A DNA stretch of 27,357 bases from Tieghemiomyces parasiticus (Eukaryota; Kickxellomycota; Dimargaritomycetes; Dimargaritales; Dimargaritaceae): NCBI GenBank assembly GCA_027575765.1, contig JANBPT010000642.1, positions 1-27,357 on the forward strand, read 5' to 3'. This document shows positions 1 through 9,905 of the stretch, in pieces. Made by a program: the position numbers and the translations under genes. The number at the start of each line of letters is the position of its first letter. Position 1 is the stretch's first letter. A model generated the notes under the pieces. That model did not search any database and was not told where the DNA came from. It saw nothing but the letters and a program-made list of their open reading frames with translations.

Positions 1-141
1 CCTTTACAGTCCCGTTCCTCTAGTTTAGCCATTTGTCTGAAGCCCCTAGGGACCTTGCCGAAAGACAAGGGCCCGGGCCTTGCTGAGAGATAGCTATTGT
101 CGACGGCTCATTGGAGTGCTGACTCGGGCCTACCAGAATTA
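1..141 (+). repeat. Left terminal inverted repeat
   Basis: This matches the reverse complement of 27217-27357 at 138 of 141 positions. The three differences are at left positions 78 (C here, T in the other copy), 115 (A/G) and 135 (A/G), all transitions. The match stops sharply after position 141. Position 5-6 is TA, followed by CAGTCCCG at 7-14. Inside lies a short stem, CCTTG (53-57) with CAAGG (66-70), next to the GC-rich near-palindrome CAAGGGCCCGGGCCTTG (66-82). Confidence 0.95.
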
Positions 142-180
142 GCCTATCGTACGAGTACTGTAAAAAGTTGAAGTTTTCTG

Positions 181-1200
181 AGATCTAAATCGCGTTTATT
201 CAATTTAGTTCCCATCACGCTCTGTAATACTCGGCGACCTCGTTCGAGTCAGCTAGCAAAGCAGACCCTAGAGTCATTTGGCTGAAGCTTGGCTAGCTCC
301 GATTTCCAGGCGTTCACGACCGCCTCCACTGTGCTGAACCTCTTACCCCTCAGCCACTGTTTGATGTTCCTGAACAGCTAGAGGTCGCAGGGGCCCAGGT
401 CAGGAGTTTGGATGTAGAGTCGGATATGAAGGCCTGGGTAGGTGCAGTAAGCTGTGGTGCATTATCATGGTTAAACCACAAGGCGGTGATGGTCTAGACT
501 TCCGTGCGCTTTTTCCCAGGCCTAGAACATGGACTCCAACCTGCACTTTACGTAGGGTTTGGTGGCGATCTTGAGACTAGGGTGCTTGACACTCAGCTGA
601 AATAAGCCACCCCTGGTGACAAACAACGATCAGAATCACCTTGGGTGATATGGCCTTGGTGGGCCTCAGTTGGAACAGGGCCACTTTTAGGACAACACCT
701 CCGGCGACTAGAGCCAGTAGGGGGTATCACAAAGGTACACCCTAATCCCAACACCTGTGACGATGGAGTCCAGCAAGTATAAGCGCTGGGCCTGTCTAAA
801 TCCTTCAGGAAAACGGTGGCAAAACGTACTCATTGGTGGTGCTGGTCATTAGCGAGGTCATAGGGGACCCAGCAATCGAAGCAGCTGTGCAACTCCAAGT
901 CCATACGCAGGACATTGAACATGGTACTAGGGTAATTGCGGCAGGCATAGGCCAGCTGCTCAGTAGTAAGTTGAGGGTCTTCCTTTAGCCGGCTCAGGAT
1001 CATGTCTCCATAGAATCCATCGATGTCATCTGATGGGCGGTCAGAACAAGGGTCATCTGCAAAGGAGTGGTGGCCCGTACGGAAATGAGTTAGCCAACTA
1101 ATAACGGTGATGCAAGAAGTAGTAGCCAAGCCTAGCGCGACTGTCTGTTTGGTCGGAATATAATTCTCCTTATGACCCTCGCACTAATATTGGTAAATGA
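181..1200 (-). pseudogene. Decayed mariner-family transposase
   Basis: Read on the minus strand, this region gives recognisable mariner transposase blocks in the right order but split over frames by frameshifts and stops. About 1170-830 holds the N-terminal DNA-binding part, with ADDPCSDRPS and then LTTEQLAYACRNYPSTMFNV, the second helix-turn-helix, ending in a WVPYDL block. Near 772 the usual TGDE block reads LDSIVTGVG, so the first catalytic Asp is lost. Positions 478-443 encode WFNHDNAPQLTA, the HDNA block with the second catalytic Asp. From about 405 the C-terminal block reads PDLGPCDL, stop, LFRNIKQWLRGKRF, and the tail near 240 reads CFAS, stop, LERGRR. At both of these stops a TAG stands where Trp (TGG) is expected. 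It cannot make an active enzyme. It points at the left inverted repeat, which starts about 50 bases beyond its 3' end. Confidence 0.82.
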
Positions 1201-2030
1201 GAACCTATACATCTCGCCTGATAAACTTGGACACAGTGGGGGATGGGGTTTCAGCTGTCAGCATGATGAAGATATTAGTAAGTGCAAGTTGTGAAGTGCA
1301 GAATAGTTCAGTACCCAAGTAGTGTATACCATTCAATCTCTCGCCTAAGCCACTCCTTGGTTTCATCTACAACTACAATGTTCGTGACCTTAAGCTTCGC
1401 CAAACCGAAACTTTTGGTAGTAATTGTAATGTGAAACATTCTGTGTAGTGATCTGGGGATTACGCGGCTATAATAATTTTCATCTTCCTCGTAGTCACGT
1501 TGACAACAAAAGCTGCCATTTGATTAATCATGTAAACCAGTAACTAATGAACCTCGCCAAGTTTAGTGACTATTCTCTACACCTTATTTATATCGGCAAC
1601 CTTATTGGAGGCTACGATTACGAGTCAACTTCTAACTTTAATGGACAATTATAGTAATCGAAATAGAATTCGCTACAACATAAAACTAATTCGAATCCCC
1701 TGATAGCCAGGCAACTGTATGTCCTACGGAACAATGTGCATAGCTCGCTGTGCTATGTGAATTAGCATACCCAAAGATCAATTCACAATGGTGGGCATTA
1801 TTTAACGTTGAGGTCAATGAAATTACTAACCGGGAACTTTGCTTAGGCTCTCAATTCCGGCATAATGTTAAGGATTAGACTATATATATGCTGAGTCTAC
1901 TAGAGTTTATATGAACGGAAAATATCATTTTACTAAATGAGTAGTTGTGGGAAGTACGTTACGGTTGGGACGGTTTACACGATGGCCATTTAAGTGGAGA
2001 AAAGGGACACTAAAACGGCAACCAAATATA
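1201..2030. other. AT-rich gap without a recognisable gene
   Basis: This AT-rich stretch lies between the transposase relic and the receptor-like gene. I see no open frame with family features and no inner copy of the terminal repeat, which would be expected here if the mariner relic were an ordinary 1.3-kb element. It may hold decayed element sequence and the 3' end of the receptor-like transcript. Confidence 0.5.
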
Positions 2031-3182
2031 TTATAAACAATTAGGATCATTCATCTCGGCGCAGAATTCGTTGTCCATATCGCCCTTTTCTAGGCTGTTT
2101 GAGCCGTGGTGGGTGGCAATCCCAGCCTCGAGGGCGCCATCGAAGTAGCCGGTGACGCCGGGGCCCATATCCATGTCCATGGTCTTGATCTGGGGATGGG
2201 AGGCCTGCTTGAGAGCATCGGTGGACGCGAATTTGTCACTCGTGGACAAAAGGTCGCTGGATTGACCTAACTCGCTGCGACCCATGCCGAGGTTAAGACG
2301 GGTGAGTAGAGATCGGAGCGAGAACTTTTTGGAGCGATAGAAATCCAGCATGACCGGGTGGAAGAGTAGGATGACCAAGCTAAATATCCCTTGGGAGGCG
2401 TAGAGGACGTTAGCGGCCAAGACGAATCGGGTGGCGAAGACCGGGTCGCCGTAGCTCATGAATAAGGAGGCCATGATGAAGGGCACGTAGACGATGACGA
2501 GGACGGCAGGGTAAGCCATGATGAGCCGAGTGTTGTTGATCAGGGCCCGCGAGGCGAGGCGGTTCTTTTTACCGCCTCCGGCACTGCGAAGCTGGCGTTG
2601 CGACCAAAGTACTTTGACCCAGACGCAGACAACGACCACTATGCAGTAGAAGACACCGGCCGAGTACCACAGGAGGGTCCAGACGGTGTTGAACTTGTTG
2701 GCAATATCAGTTGGGTCTCCCCACATAGTCCCGCCGCTCGGCCTGACGTGGATATTCGGGAGGATGAGGTACCAGAAGGCGAGGAAGAAGGCAATGGCGG
2801 TACCGATGAGCGGGTACCACCGACGCACGCGGGCCTGGCGGGGGAGCCGATGGAAGAACACGAGCTGGAGGTCCAGGACAATCATGGCGTTGAGGTAGAT
2901 GAACCAGTAGGCGCTAAACATTGTTAACCAGACGGAGAACCGAAGGTAGTGTGGATCCGTGATGACGGTACCTTGGAAGGTAAGCGGGTTACTGAAAACA
3001 TCGGCAACGCGTTGCGGGAGATCGGCAATGGCGATATACAGGCTGAGGTTGAAGGATGGTGACTCTTTGGATGCGGGCTGTTTGTGCCAGACCCACGCAA
3101 CTAATGCAATGGTGACTATGCTACATAAGGCTGAAAGGCCGTCGAGCACGAAGATGCCCGTGTAGAAGGCATATGGGTCCAT
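2031..3182 (-). CDS. Seven-transmembrane receptor-like protein
   Basis: A single uninterrupted frame encodes 383 residues. The chosen Met (MDPYAFYTG) opens directly onto the first hydrophobic helix. Seven hydrophobic segments are visible at about residues 7-33, 45-63, 80-109, 121-141, 163-192, 220-245 and 252-278. The intracellular loops are basic, for example HRLPRQARVRRW after helix 3 and a Gly/Lys/Arg stretch (GGGKKNR) before helix 6. A hydrophilic, Ser-rich tail of about 100 residues follows. This layout is that of a G-protein-coupled receptor and resembles the cAMP-receptor-like or secretin-like 7TM proteins found in many fungi. The ligand and the coupled pathway cannot be read from sequence. 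A TATA-like site lies about 215 bases upstream. A non-receptor 7TM protein is the main alternative. Confidence 0.78.
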   Translation of the reverse strand: MDPYAFYTGIFVLDGLSALCSIVTIALVAWVWHKQPASKESPSFNLSLYIAIADLPQRVADVFSNPLTFQGTVITDPHYLRFSVWLTMFSAYWFIYLNAMIVLDLQLVFFHRLPRQARVRRWYPLIGTAIAFFLAFWYLILPNIHVRPSGGTMWGDPTDIANKFNTVWTLLWYSAGVFYCIVVVVCVWVKVLWSQRQLRSAGGGKKNRLASRALINNTRLIMAYPAVLVIVYVPFIMASLFMSYGDPVFATRFVLAANVLYASQGIFSLVILLFHPVMLDFYRSKKFSLRSLLTRLNLGMGRSELGQSSDLLSTSDKFASTDALKQASHPQIKTMDMDMGPGVTGYFDGALEAGIATHHGSNSLEKGDMDNEFCAEMNDPNCL

Positions 3183-6100
3183 GGTGGTTTAGGTAATACC
3201 GATATACCGTAATATGTGGAGAGACGGCTGAAATACAAAAAATAATGGTTATGTAAAGAAGAGCAAGCTGGAGTTGGGATTAGGGGTTGGTCCAAGTGAG
3301 GGCCAAGTAAAAGCGGCGCCGGGATAAGTGGGAATGGGCAGGTTTAGAGTGATTGAAGGGGCTATTATGTAGTGGTAGATGGTGCTGAGGGCGAGGTATT
3401 TAAAGGTTCTGGATTTACCAGCCTGGTATTGCCCCCTCCCCCTCCCCAGAGTGGATTTATCTTCTAGCCAGTTGACTTCGGCGAAGGGGAGGTGGAGCAG
3501 GCAATAGCCAAAGTAGGGTGAACCTAATCCGGCTTGCGCACCAGCAGTTGACAGCTAGGAGGCAATGACATCTCGGCAGACAACCTACCGGCTCACATGT
3601 ACGCTACATCATCCTGATCTGGTTGACAGCCCCTTAACCCTAGCTTTCAAACGTGAGAAGGATCATCCACCAACAGTTCAGATTCTTCTTTTAGGCAGGG
3701 ATGGGTCACTGAAGGTTGGTCCCCTGATCCTTTGGCACCAGGCAATAACCGTCCTTAACGCAGGATCATCGATTCCTCAGACCTTTTCACGGATCCCCGC
3801 ATCCTTCAATGGGAGATTTCAGTAGGGGAGACCAGGCAATCGGCTCCCTGTAACAGTATCAACAACTTCTCATTGAGAGTGACCTTGGTCCACCTGGATG
3901 CTTCGTCTCAGTGATCATATACAGCAACCTACACACACCGCTAAGGTTATTAACCGAGAGAGTGTTGGTGCCAATTGATGGGTCTACATCATGCTTTTCC
4001 GCGGCGGGGTGAGCTTCCTTAATGAGCAACGGCAGGTTTGCGAGGCTAATCCTCGGATAACGGGCTAACCAGTTGGAAAGCGGGGAAGGGGAAACTAAGC
4101 CATGCCCATACCTCTTCTTGAGTGTATATATGGTGGAAGAGGATATGCGGTACTAGAAGAGCTAATGGAAAGACGCATGTCACCGTTCACAAACCTCCGC
4201 CCATCTTAGTCTCCAGGACGATCAGCCAGTGGTCATCTGATTGACCACTGAGTGCGAAGGAAAGCAACACAACGGTCCCATTTCAAGTACAGTACATGAG
4301 ATGGTAAGTACTAGCTGTCGGAGTTAGCGGTAGACAAGTAAGGTGATATTGAATGCACCGTCAAGTAGGGCCGTCTGAGCATCGTCTTATAAAAATCAGG
4401 GGCCCTGATGCCAGGAAGTATACAGTGGGATCAAGGACGCAGAGGACTCGTTGAAATAATCCAAGGAGCGCCTAGAGCCGGTGGGTAACGGTCATATAGT
4501 TGATGAGTGATCTCGGTTACCGCATGCGCACCCATCGGATCGGGGGGAATGTTACGGGACGATATTTTTTTATTAGATGGGGGATTCACGGCACTGCGTT
4601 CGTAGAAGGGGAAGCTGGGGCAGCTGTGGTGGATTGATTGCCATCTGGCTGGCAGGTCGTTTATAACTGCGTTTGTCGATGGGGTTCAACCAGCCTTGGA
4701 TAAAGGTGAACGACATCTGTACCAGCGGTCTGGATAAAACAATACTCGTCGTGTACAATGGTTTGGACGACTACCTTCTCATTGCCTTTAGGTAGCAACC
4801 AGCAAATGGTACACTTTTCGTAGGCCACAGCCGCACGTCTTGCCCACGTGGACTATCAGCCAACCTTAGAGTAGTTCACTGAAGCTATACTATTAGAAAA
4901 AAGCCCGTTTGATCTTAAATTTCTCCAGGGTCCAAACCCTGGGAAAGGATCCATTTGCTGCACGTCGGGCACGTCGCTTTTCGGGCGGTGTTTCCACGCC
5001 AGGGTCCAGGGAAGAGGGCGTAATGGCCAGGGGTAAGGGCTTCCCATGAAGTTCCAAGCACCTGTGCGAACCCGACATCCGACTGGAGCCAGGCGGGTAG
5101 CCAGCTCCACCCTGGTTTCGCCAGCGCCTTAACCTTAATATTAGCACCATCTCATGGTTGATGGAACAGCCCATCCGTGGCCTTATGCACCTACCTTCCT
5201 ACACTGCGAATGATAGGCGATTTGCTCACTGGTTCCTGGTATTCTTCGGGCTCCTTAGCAGTACCATGTAGGGGTGTAGGCCTGCACGATCATCCCCCCT
5301 CTGACTCTAGCGCCAATCCCTCGCCAATCTCTACGTACCGATTCTTCCGTAGCACTTCACTGCCACCCAGGTCATCGCGAAACCTGCTTAGGACTCGGCA
5401 ACAATGTCATGGCCACCTTGACCACCAACTTTGATAGACCTCTTTTGACCATAGTGATCGCTCGACATGTCCGTGTCTAGCAAAGGTGAAGGTTGTGGAT
5501 TAGGGTCTACTAGGTGAACCCTGGGGTCATTGAATCAGGCAGGCTATCCGATACCATCCAACAGAATGGTGGTACTTCCTGTCGTGTCGCTTGCTCTTTT
5601 ACTGAACTGTCAGCCTACGCCTACACCTCCAATCTCCATGCTGACCGCCTTTATCAAGCCCATTATACCGATCTGTTGGCCAGCATCACGCAACCCAACC
5701 TTATGGGAAAAATATTTTTTCCCCGGTCTACAGAGTATTTCCCCTACTATCATACGTACCATCTTGTGCAGGGACCTGAGGTTACTTAGCCCCTTCAGTC
5801 ACAGGATCCTCTGCAGCCTGACCAGCGACCCAGAACAACGGTAGATACGCCTTTGGGGCAATTCCCTCAAGATATTCATGAGCACCAGCGGCCACTCTTT
5901 GGAACTCGTCGCTGCGAACGAGGTAGCGCGAGTCCACCCATGTGGTTTACTGGTTAACACAAGCCACCATTCGTGGTACCCAGAAGGTAATCCTATATTA
6001 ATTTAAGTAGCTGAGCCCTCCAGAGAGTGAGGGTTCTACGAGCTTCAACCTAATCTTTCCAAGGCATCACCCTATATGAGGTTAGACACGGCTTGCCGAA

Positions 6101-6863
6101 CAGCACAGCGCGGTGATTAGGCCATTAAAGCGGCAAACTAGCGGCACTTCCTACACGGGTTTTAATTAGGATATAGCCGTGCTCAACACTTCTTCTTGAG
6201 GCAGAGCCAGTACTGCTTGGCCGGATGCCACCCTGAGAAGACGCCGTGGGCAACATACCAGTGGCAGCGGTTGGGCACAGGTTACCTGCCAGTTTGGGGA
6301 TCGGGAGGGCGTAATATAGCCATGCGTGCCCATGAGGGGGTGGGAGGGGCGATTTGAACACTAGGTGGTTGAGTGAGCGATGTCGTCATGGGTTAGCGCC
6401 TGCTTGAAGGTCGCTTATTCTACGGCACTCTAAGTCAGCGGTTACGAGCCCGTCATACGACGCCTCCAGCACATTGCACCATTGCCACTGCCTCTTCACA
6501 ATCCCTCCAAGCATCCCTTACTTACTGACCGCTATTACCCTAATACCCGCCCATCACACAACATAACTGCTCCTGACCATCAAAACATCGAATATACACC
6601 CTATACCTTCCAACCCCTCCCCCCACCCATACCCTGGCTTGCACATCCTCACTCCGTGACGAGATCTATCCGACATGTTTGGCATGGACTTGACAGCCCA
6701 GGTAGGTCAGGCATTGAGGTGCCGAGGTGCAAGCCATCCCTTTCTCCCACTCTGCGATTAATTGCCTGAAGGGCCTCCTCTGTCGCACGTCAATGTGAAT
6801 GCTAACCAACCTCCTCTAGGCCTCACGTTCGTGCAATAAATCTATCTTAAACAGCAAAAGGCC
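3183..6863. other. Long stretch without a recognisable gene
   Basis: About 3.7 kb separates the receptor-like gene from the small spliced gene. Several open frames of 60-104 codons occur on both strands, for example 3565-3825 and 5530-5844 on the plus strand and 4856-5174 on the minus strand. None shows a domain, a splice pattern or a family motif I recognise, and several overlap in different frames, as chance frames do. The first few hundred bases should hold the receptor gene promoter and the last few hundred the 5' region of the small gene. In that last part, a donor-like CAG/GTAGGT near 6700 and CTAAC followed by TCTAG near 6820 suggest a 5' untranslated intron. Confidence 0.5.
3397..3406 (-). 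promoter_or_regulatory. TATA-like element upstream of the receptor-like gene
   Basis: The minus strand reads CCTTTAAATA, about 215 bases before the start codon at 3182. Just further upstream (about 3428-3449) the minus strand carries three long G runs separated by single A bases. The placement fits a promoter, but such short motifs arise easily by chance. Confidence 0.3.
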
Positions 6864-7153
6864 ATGATTAGCCGCTACCTCGGCCGTTCGTGGGCCGGCT
6901 TCATCATTATTGGTGGTGTCGGTTATGGTCTAGGTAAGTGGCCCTGTATAGATAGGAGTAACTCGAACGGGCAGCATCGTGCAGAGTAAGACCCAACGAA
7001 TAGCAGTAACATGTACTGATGCTTCTTACCCTGGTGACTATATTCACCCACCCGTCAGCCCAACTTATGGGCGGCCCCAAGCAAATACACGTCGCGCAGC
7101 GGGATGACAAGGTACCCAATCCGCCTGAGCCGGAGGTCGGCCAAAAAAGCTGA
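6864..7153 (+). CDS. Small spliced single-pass membrane protein (54 residues)
   Basis: Two exons, 6864-6933 and 7059-7153, join in phase across an intron with a GTAAGT donor and a CCCGTCAG acceptor, giving 54 residues. The start (MISRYLGRSW) follows an in-frame TAA further upstream, so this is the first available Met. Residues about 10-25 form one hydrophobic helix with Gly repeats (AGFIIIGGVGYGL). The remainder is hydrophilic and Pro-rich (PNPPEPEVG). A short basic N-terminus with one Gly-rich helix is the shape of many small inner-mitochondrial-membrane subunits or assembly factors, but I do not recognise the family. An upstream exon, ATG near 6674 to about 6700 spliced to 6821, would encode a short upstream frame ending at the CCATGA that contains this start codon. 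The gene is supported only by splice signals and phase. Confidence 0.5.
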
Positions 7154-7680
7154 GTTGATTATATTCGACAGCCTCCTTTTGTTGGCCGACTACTAGCAGA
7201 AGCCGGTTTCGTCACGAGACCGCTGAGCTATCGGATGCCTCCACCACAAATACTTTGTACATTAACCAACCTGAATTTGTAGGGGGACCAGGGTACAAAT
7301 CATTTACCTTTTTAAAAATATTAACGAGAAATGGTTCGCTATATGTAGGTAGGGTATAAGACTGAATGAGGTGGTAAATTTTCATCGTTAGAAACAAGCC
7401 AATTGGGGGGGGCCAGTACAAATTACCTAAAGAAAGCTGAACTGGAAAGAGTTTAACAAAAAAGGGGGAGTGATCCGTGATTGACTATTTTCGAGGTCAA
7501 GCGCACAAAATTAACATGACCAAACTGAACACTCCAGTCTCAAAGGGGTAAGGGCAGGGGGAGGAGGGGGGGAAGGGAGGTGTACGAGTGAACCTTTAAA
7601 CTAGCAAACCGGACTACGGAATACGGGCCCCTTCCAGCCGACGTTTGCGCCATTTATCCACCCCTACCAGAGTAAAGGTT
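7154..7680. other. Intergenic region between convergent genes, with a G-rich tract
   Basis: This is the shared 3' region of the small spliced gene and the HeH/SAP membrane protein gene. I see no coding sequence. Positions about 7543-7582 hold at least four runs of three or more G on the plus strand with short spacers, a pattern able to form a G-quadruplex. Confidence 0.5.
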
Positions 7681-9905
7681 TTAACGGGTGCGACGGTCCA
7701 GGATATCGTAGAAGGTGAACGTGATGGTCACGATGGCGGTGAGCAGGAGAACGTTCTTGGGTACGAGCTGGTAGAGGTTATGGATCGCGGTGGTCATGAA
7801 GCAGGCGGCAGCGCCCGTGTAGGAACCGACAACGCCAGGGTAGCAACCGCTCAGCGGAGTGACGTGGTAGTTGGGGGGAAGGAGCCATTCGGCGAGTTTG
7901 ACCTCGGCGCGTTGCACCACGTTGGGGTCATGGGGACCTGGGGCGTGATTGGGGCTACGTTGGCCAAGCGGGGTACCTGGCACGGCCGACGGGGAGTGAG
8001 AGAGGGTGTTGGCAGTGGAAAAGTCGCTAAACAAGAAAATGAGGGCAAACCGGGCCAGGGCGAAGGTGAGCGGGTGCACCGAGTAGATCGAGGGGTGGTC
8101 GGCGTCAATGCCGAAACGCGGGTTACCGCTCGCAGCATTAAGGGCAGCGCCGCGGATGTGGAACGACTGGGCTGGGTACTGCCCAGCGGTGCGGTGAGTC
8201 GGGGTGGCCGGAATGCTGGCGGCCTGGATTCGGTCGGCGGCGGGACGGCAGAGTACAGAGGTGACGTACGGGAGGACGACCATGATAATGAACCACGACA
8301 GGAAAGGGCTCCAGAACGGGTGACAATAGGCCGGGGAGAAGGCACGGACGTCTGGTACCCACACTACTTGTTCGGGCATAATGCGGTCGGTGGTGAGGAA
8401 CCGCCAGGGCCCCAGGGTCACGGCGCGCAGCGGGATGCTTTGGGTGAGAAGTATAATGAGTTCGGCCACGAGGAAGGCGGTCAGGACCTTACGCGGGGTC
8501 GACAGGTAGAATTGCAGGTGCCGTACGCCGCGGGTGAAGGCGCCGGGGCGCGTAGCCGAGCGGTAGACGGTCCCGGCTGGCGACTCTGATACCATCCGGC
8601 GCAGCTTGGCTGAGGCGGTCGAGAGCACCTGGAGGGCTTGGTGGTTGGCCCATACTTCGTGATCAGCGCGGGGCTTGAACGTGTCCAGCGCCCCAGTCTC
8701 ATGGCAGACCGTGTGGGTGTACTCGTGGTGCGGGGTACGGTGGCGGAGGGCCAGACGGGCACCAATGGTCTCGTCGCCCGCGGACTCTGAGGGCTTGACC
8801 AGTTCGCTTTCGGTCAGCACGTCGAGCGGGGCCGAAGTGAGCTTCTCTTGGAACGCCTGGGCCGACTTCTTGGCCGTGGAGAGCAGGTCGGTGAGCTTGG
8901 TGCCAGTCGCGTCGTTTGCCTCGTCGGTGTTGGAGTCACTGTCGCCGCTGACTGATTTGACCAGGTTGCTGACGCGATCGCGTAGCTGGCGCATTTGGGA
9001 CAGCGGGGTATTCGGGGTGGGCGAGGTGGAAGTGCCTCGGCCGCCACGACGGCGCGGCGTCCGGGGCTCCACCTTGGACTTGGCTTTATCCGCAGATTTG
9101 GATTCGACGCTAGCACCACGCCGGGTACTGCGCTTGGTACTGGCAGCCTCAGACACGTCGCGGCGGGCCCGGCGGCTACGTCCGCGGACGGGCGAATTTA
9201 TCGCGGAAGTTTCCTCGACGATTTCCTCGAGAGGCGCCAGCAGTGGCTGGCTAATGGACATGAGGTGGTCCCTGTCGTTAGTGTGTACGAGGGATGGCGG
9301 CAGGTAATGTGGTGAGACAAATCAACACGCGGTTGGGGCAAGGCGACGGAGCATTAGAAACTGAATGCTGGCTGATTAAGGGAAAAAGTTGTCCGGTGGG
9401 CTCTTTGGCGAGCGTAACATGGCAGTTGTCAGGTTAGCTTCTGGGTGATACTTACTTGATACGGTCCACAAGTTCTGAACGGCTACCATCCGAGTCCAGC
9501 GCGTACTCCTTGGCCAAGGCTAGAGTCCAGGTTCGTAAGCGGCACGTGGAAAAAATAAAGTAAAGAAAAAGGGATAAGATAATTGGGAGGTGAGTGAGGG
9601 TGGTGCTGCTGGGGCCGCAAGGCAAACAAACGCTTCATGCAAAATCTGGCGGGGATAGACTGCTCAGCCAATAACGTTGGCATAATCGACACCAGGTAGG
9701 ACGTATACCTATGAGCCAGCCGCGGCGGGGGAGAGCGCGGTGCGCCGTCGGACGAATAGGGCTGCACCTCCCCCGGCGTAGGAGAAAAGCCTATCTGACG
9801 TGGAATGAGCGATAATTTATTCCCCGCAAACCTACTCTTGAGCTCCTTCTTGGAGTAGCGCGATATTCCGGGCGACTGGACTTTCTTCTTGGAGCGACCG
9901 TCCAT
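7681..9905 (-). CDS. HeH/SAP-domain multi-pass membrane protein, probably nuclear envelope
   Basis: Three exons (9905-9836, 9519-9456, 9271-7681) join in phase to give 574 residues. The introns have GTAGGT and GTAAGT donors and ACTAACGACAG at the second acceptor. Splicing assembles a helix-extension-helix/SAP motif at residues about 17-48: YSKKELKTLAKEYALDSDG followed by SRSELVDRI. A long Arg/Lys/Ser-rich disordered stretch with several possible nuclear-localisation clusters (RGRSRRARR, TPRRRGGRG) follows. Four hydrophobic segments lie at about 305-326, 364-384, 445-461 and 553-569. An N-terminal HeH motif, basic linker and C-terminal membrane helices is the plan of fungal inner-nuclear-membrane proteins such as Src1/Heh1 and Lem2, which tether chromatin. 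I do not see their C-terminal MSC winged-helix domain, so this may be a different HeH membrane family. An in-frame Met at 9989 would add 28 residues, but the Met at 9905 leads directly into the motif. Confidence 0.82.

Noticed and set aside
1..141. Telomere or subtelomere repeat
   Set aside because: There are no short tandem TTAGGG-like units at either end.
1686..1700. tRNA T-loop-like TTCGAATCC
   Set aside because: The upstream sequence does not supply a matching acceptor stem or anticodon arm.
4856..5174. Overlapping minus-strand frames as a possible gene
   Set aside because: Two frames overlap in different phases, and neither has a recognised motif or supporting splice signals.
7645..8589. 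314-codon plus-strand frame opposite the HeH/SAP gene
   Set aside because: It is an antisense frame of GC-rich coding sequence with Gly/Arg-rich low-complexity translation and no domain.
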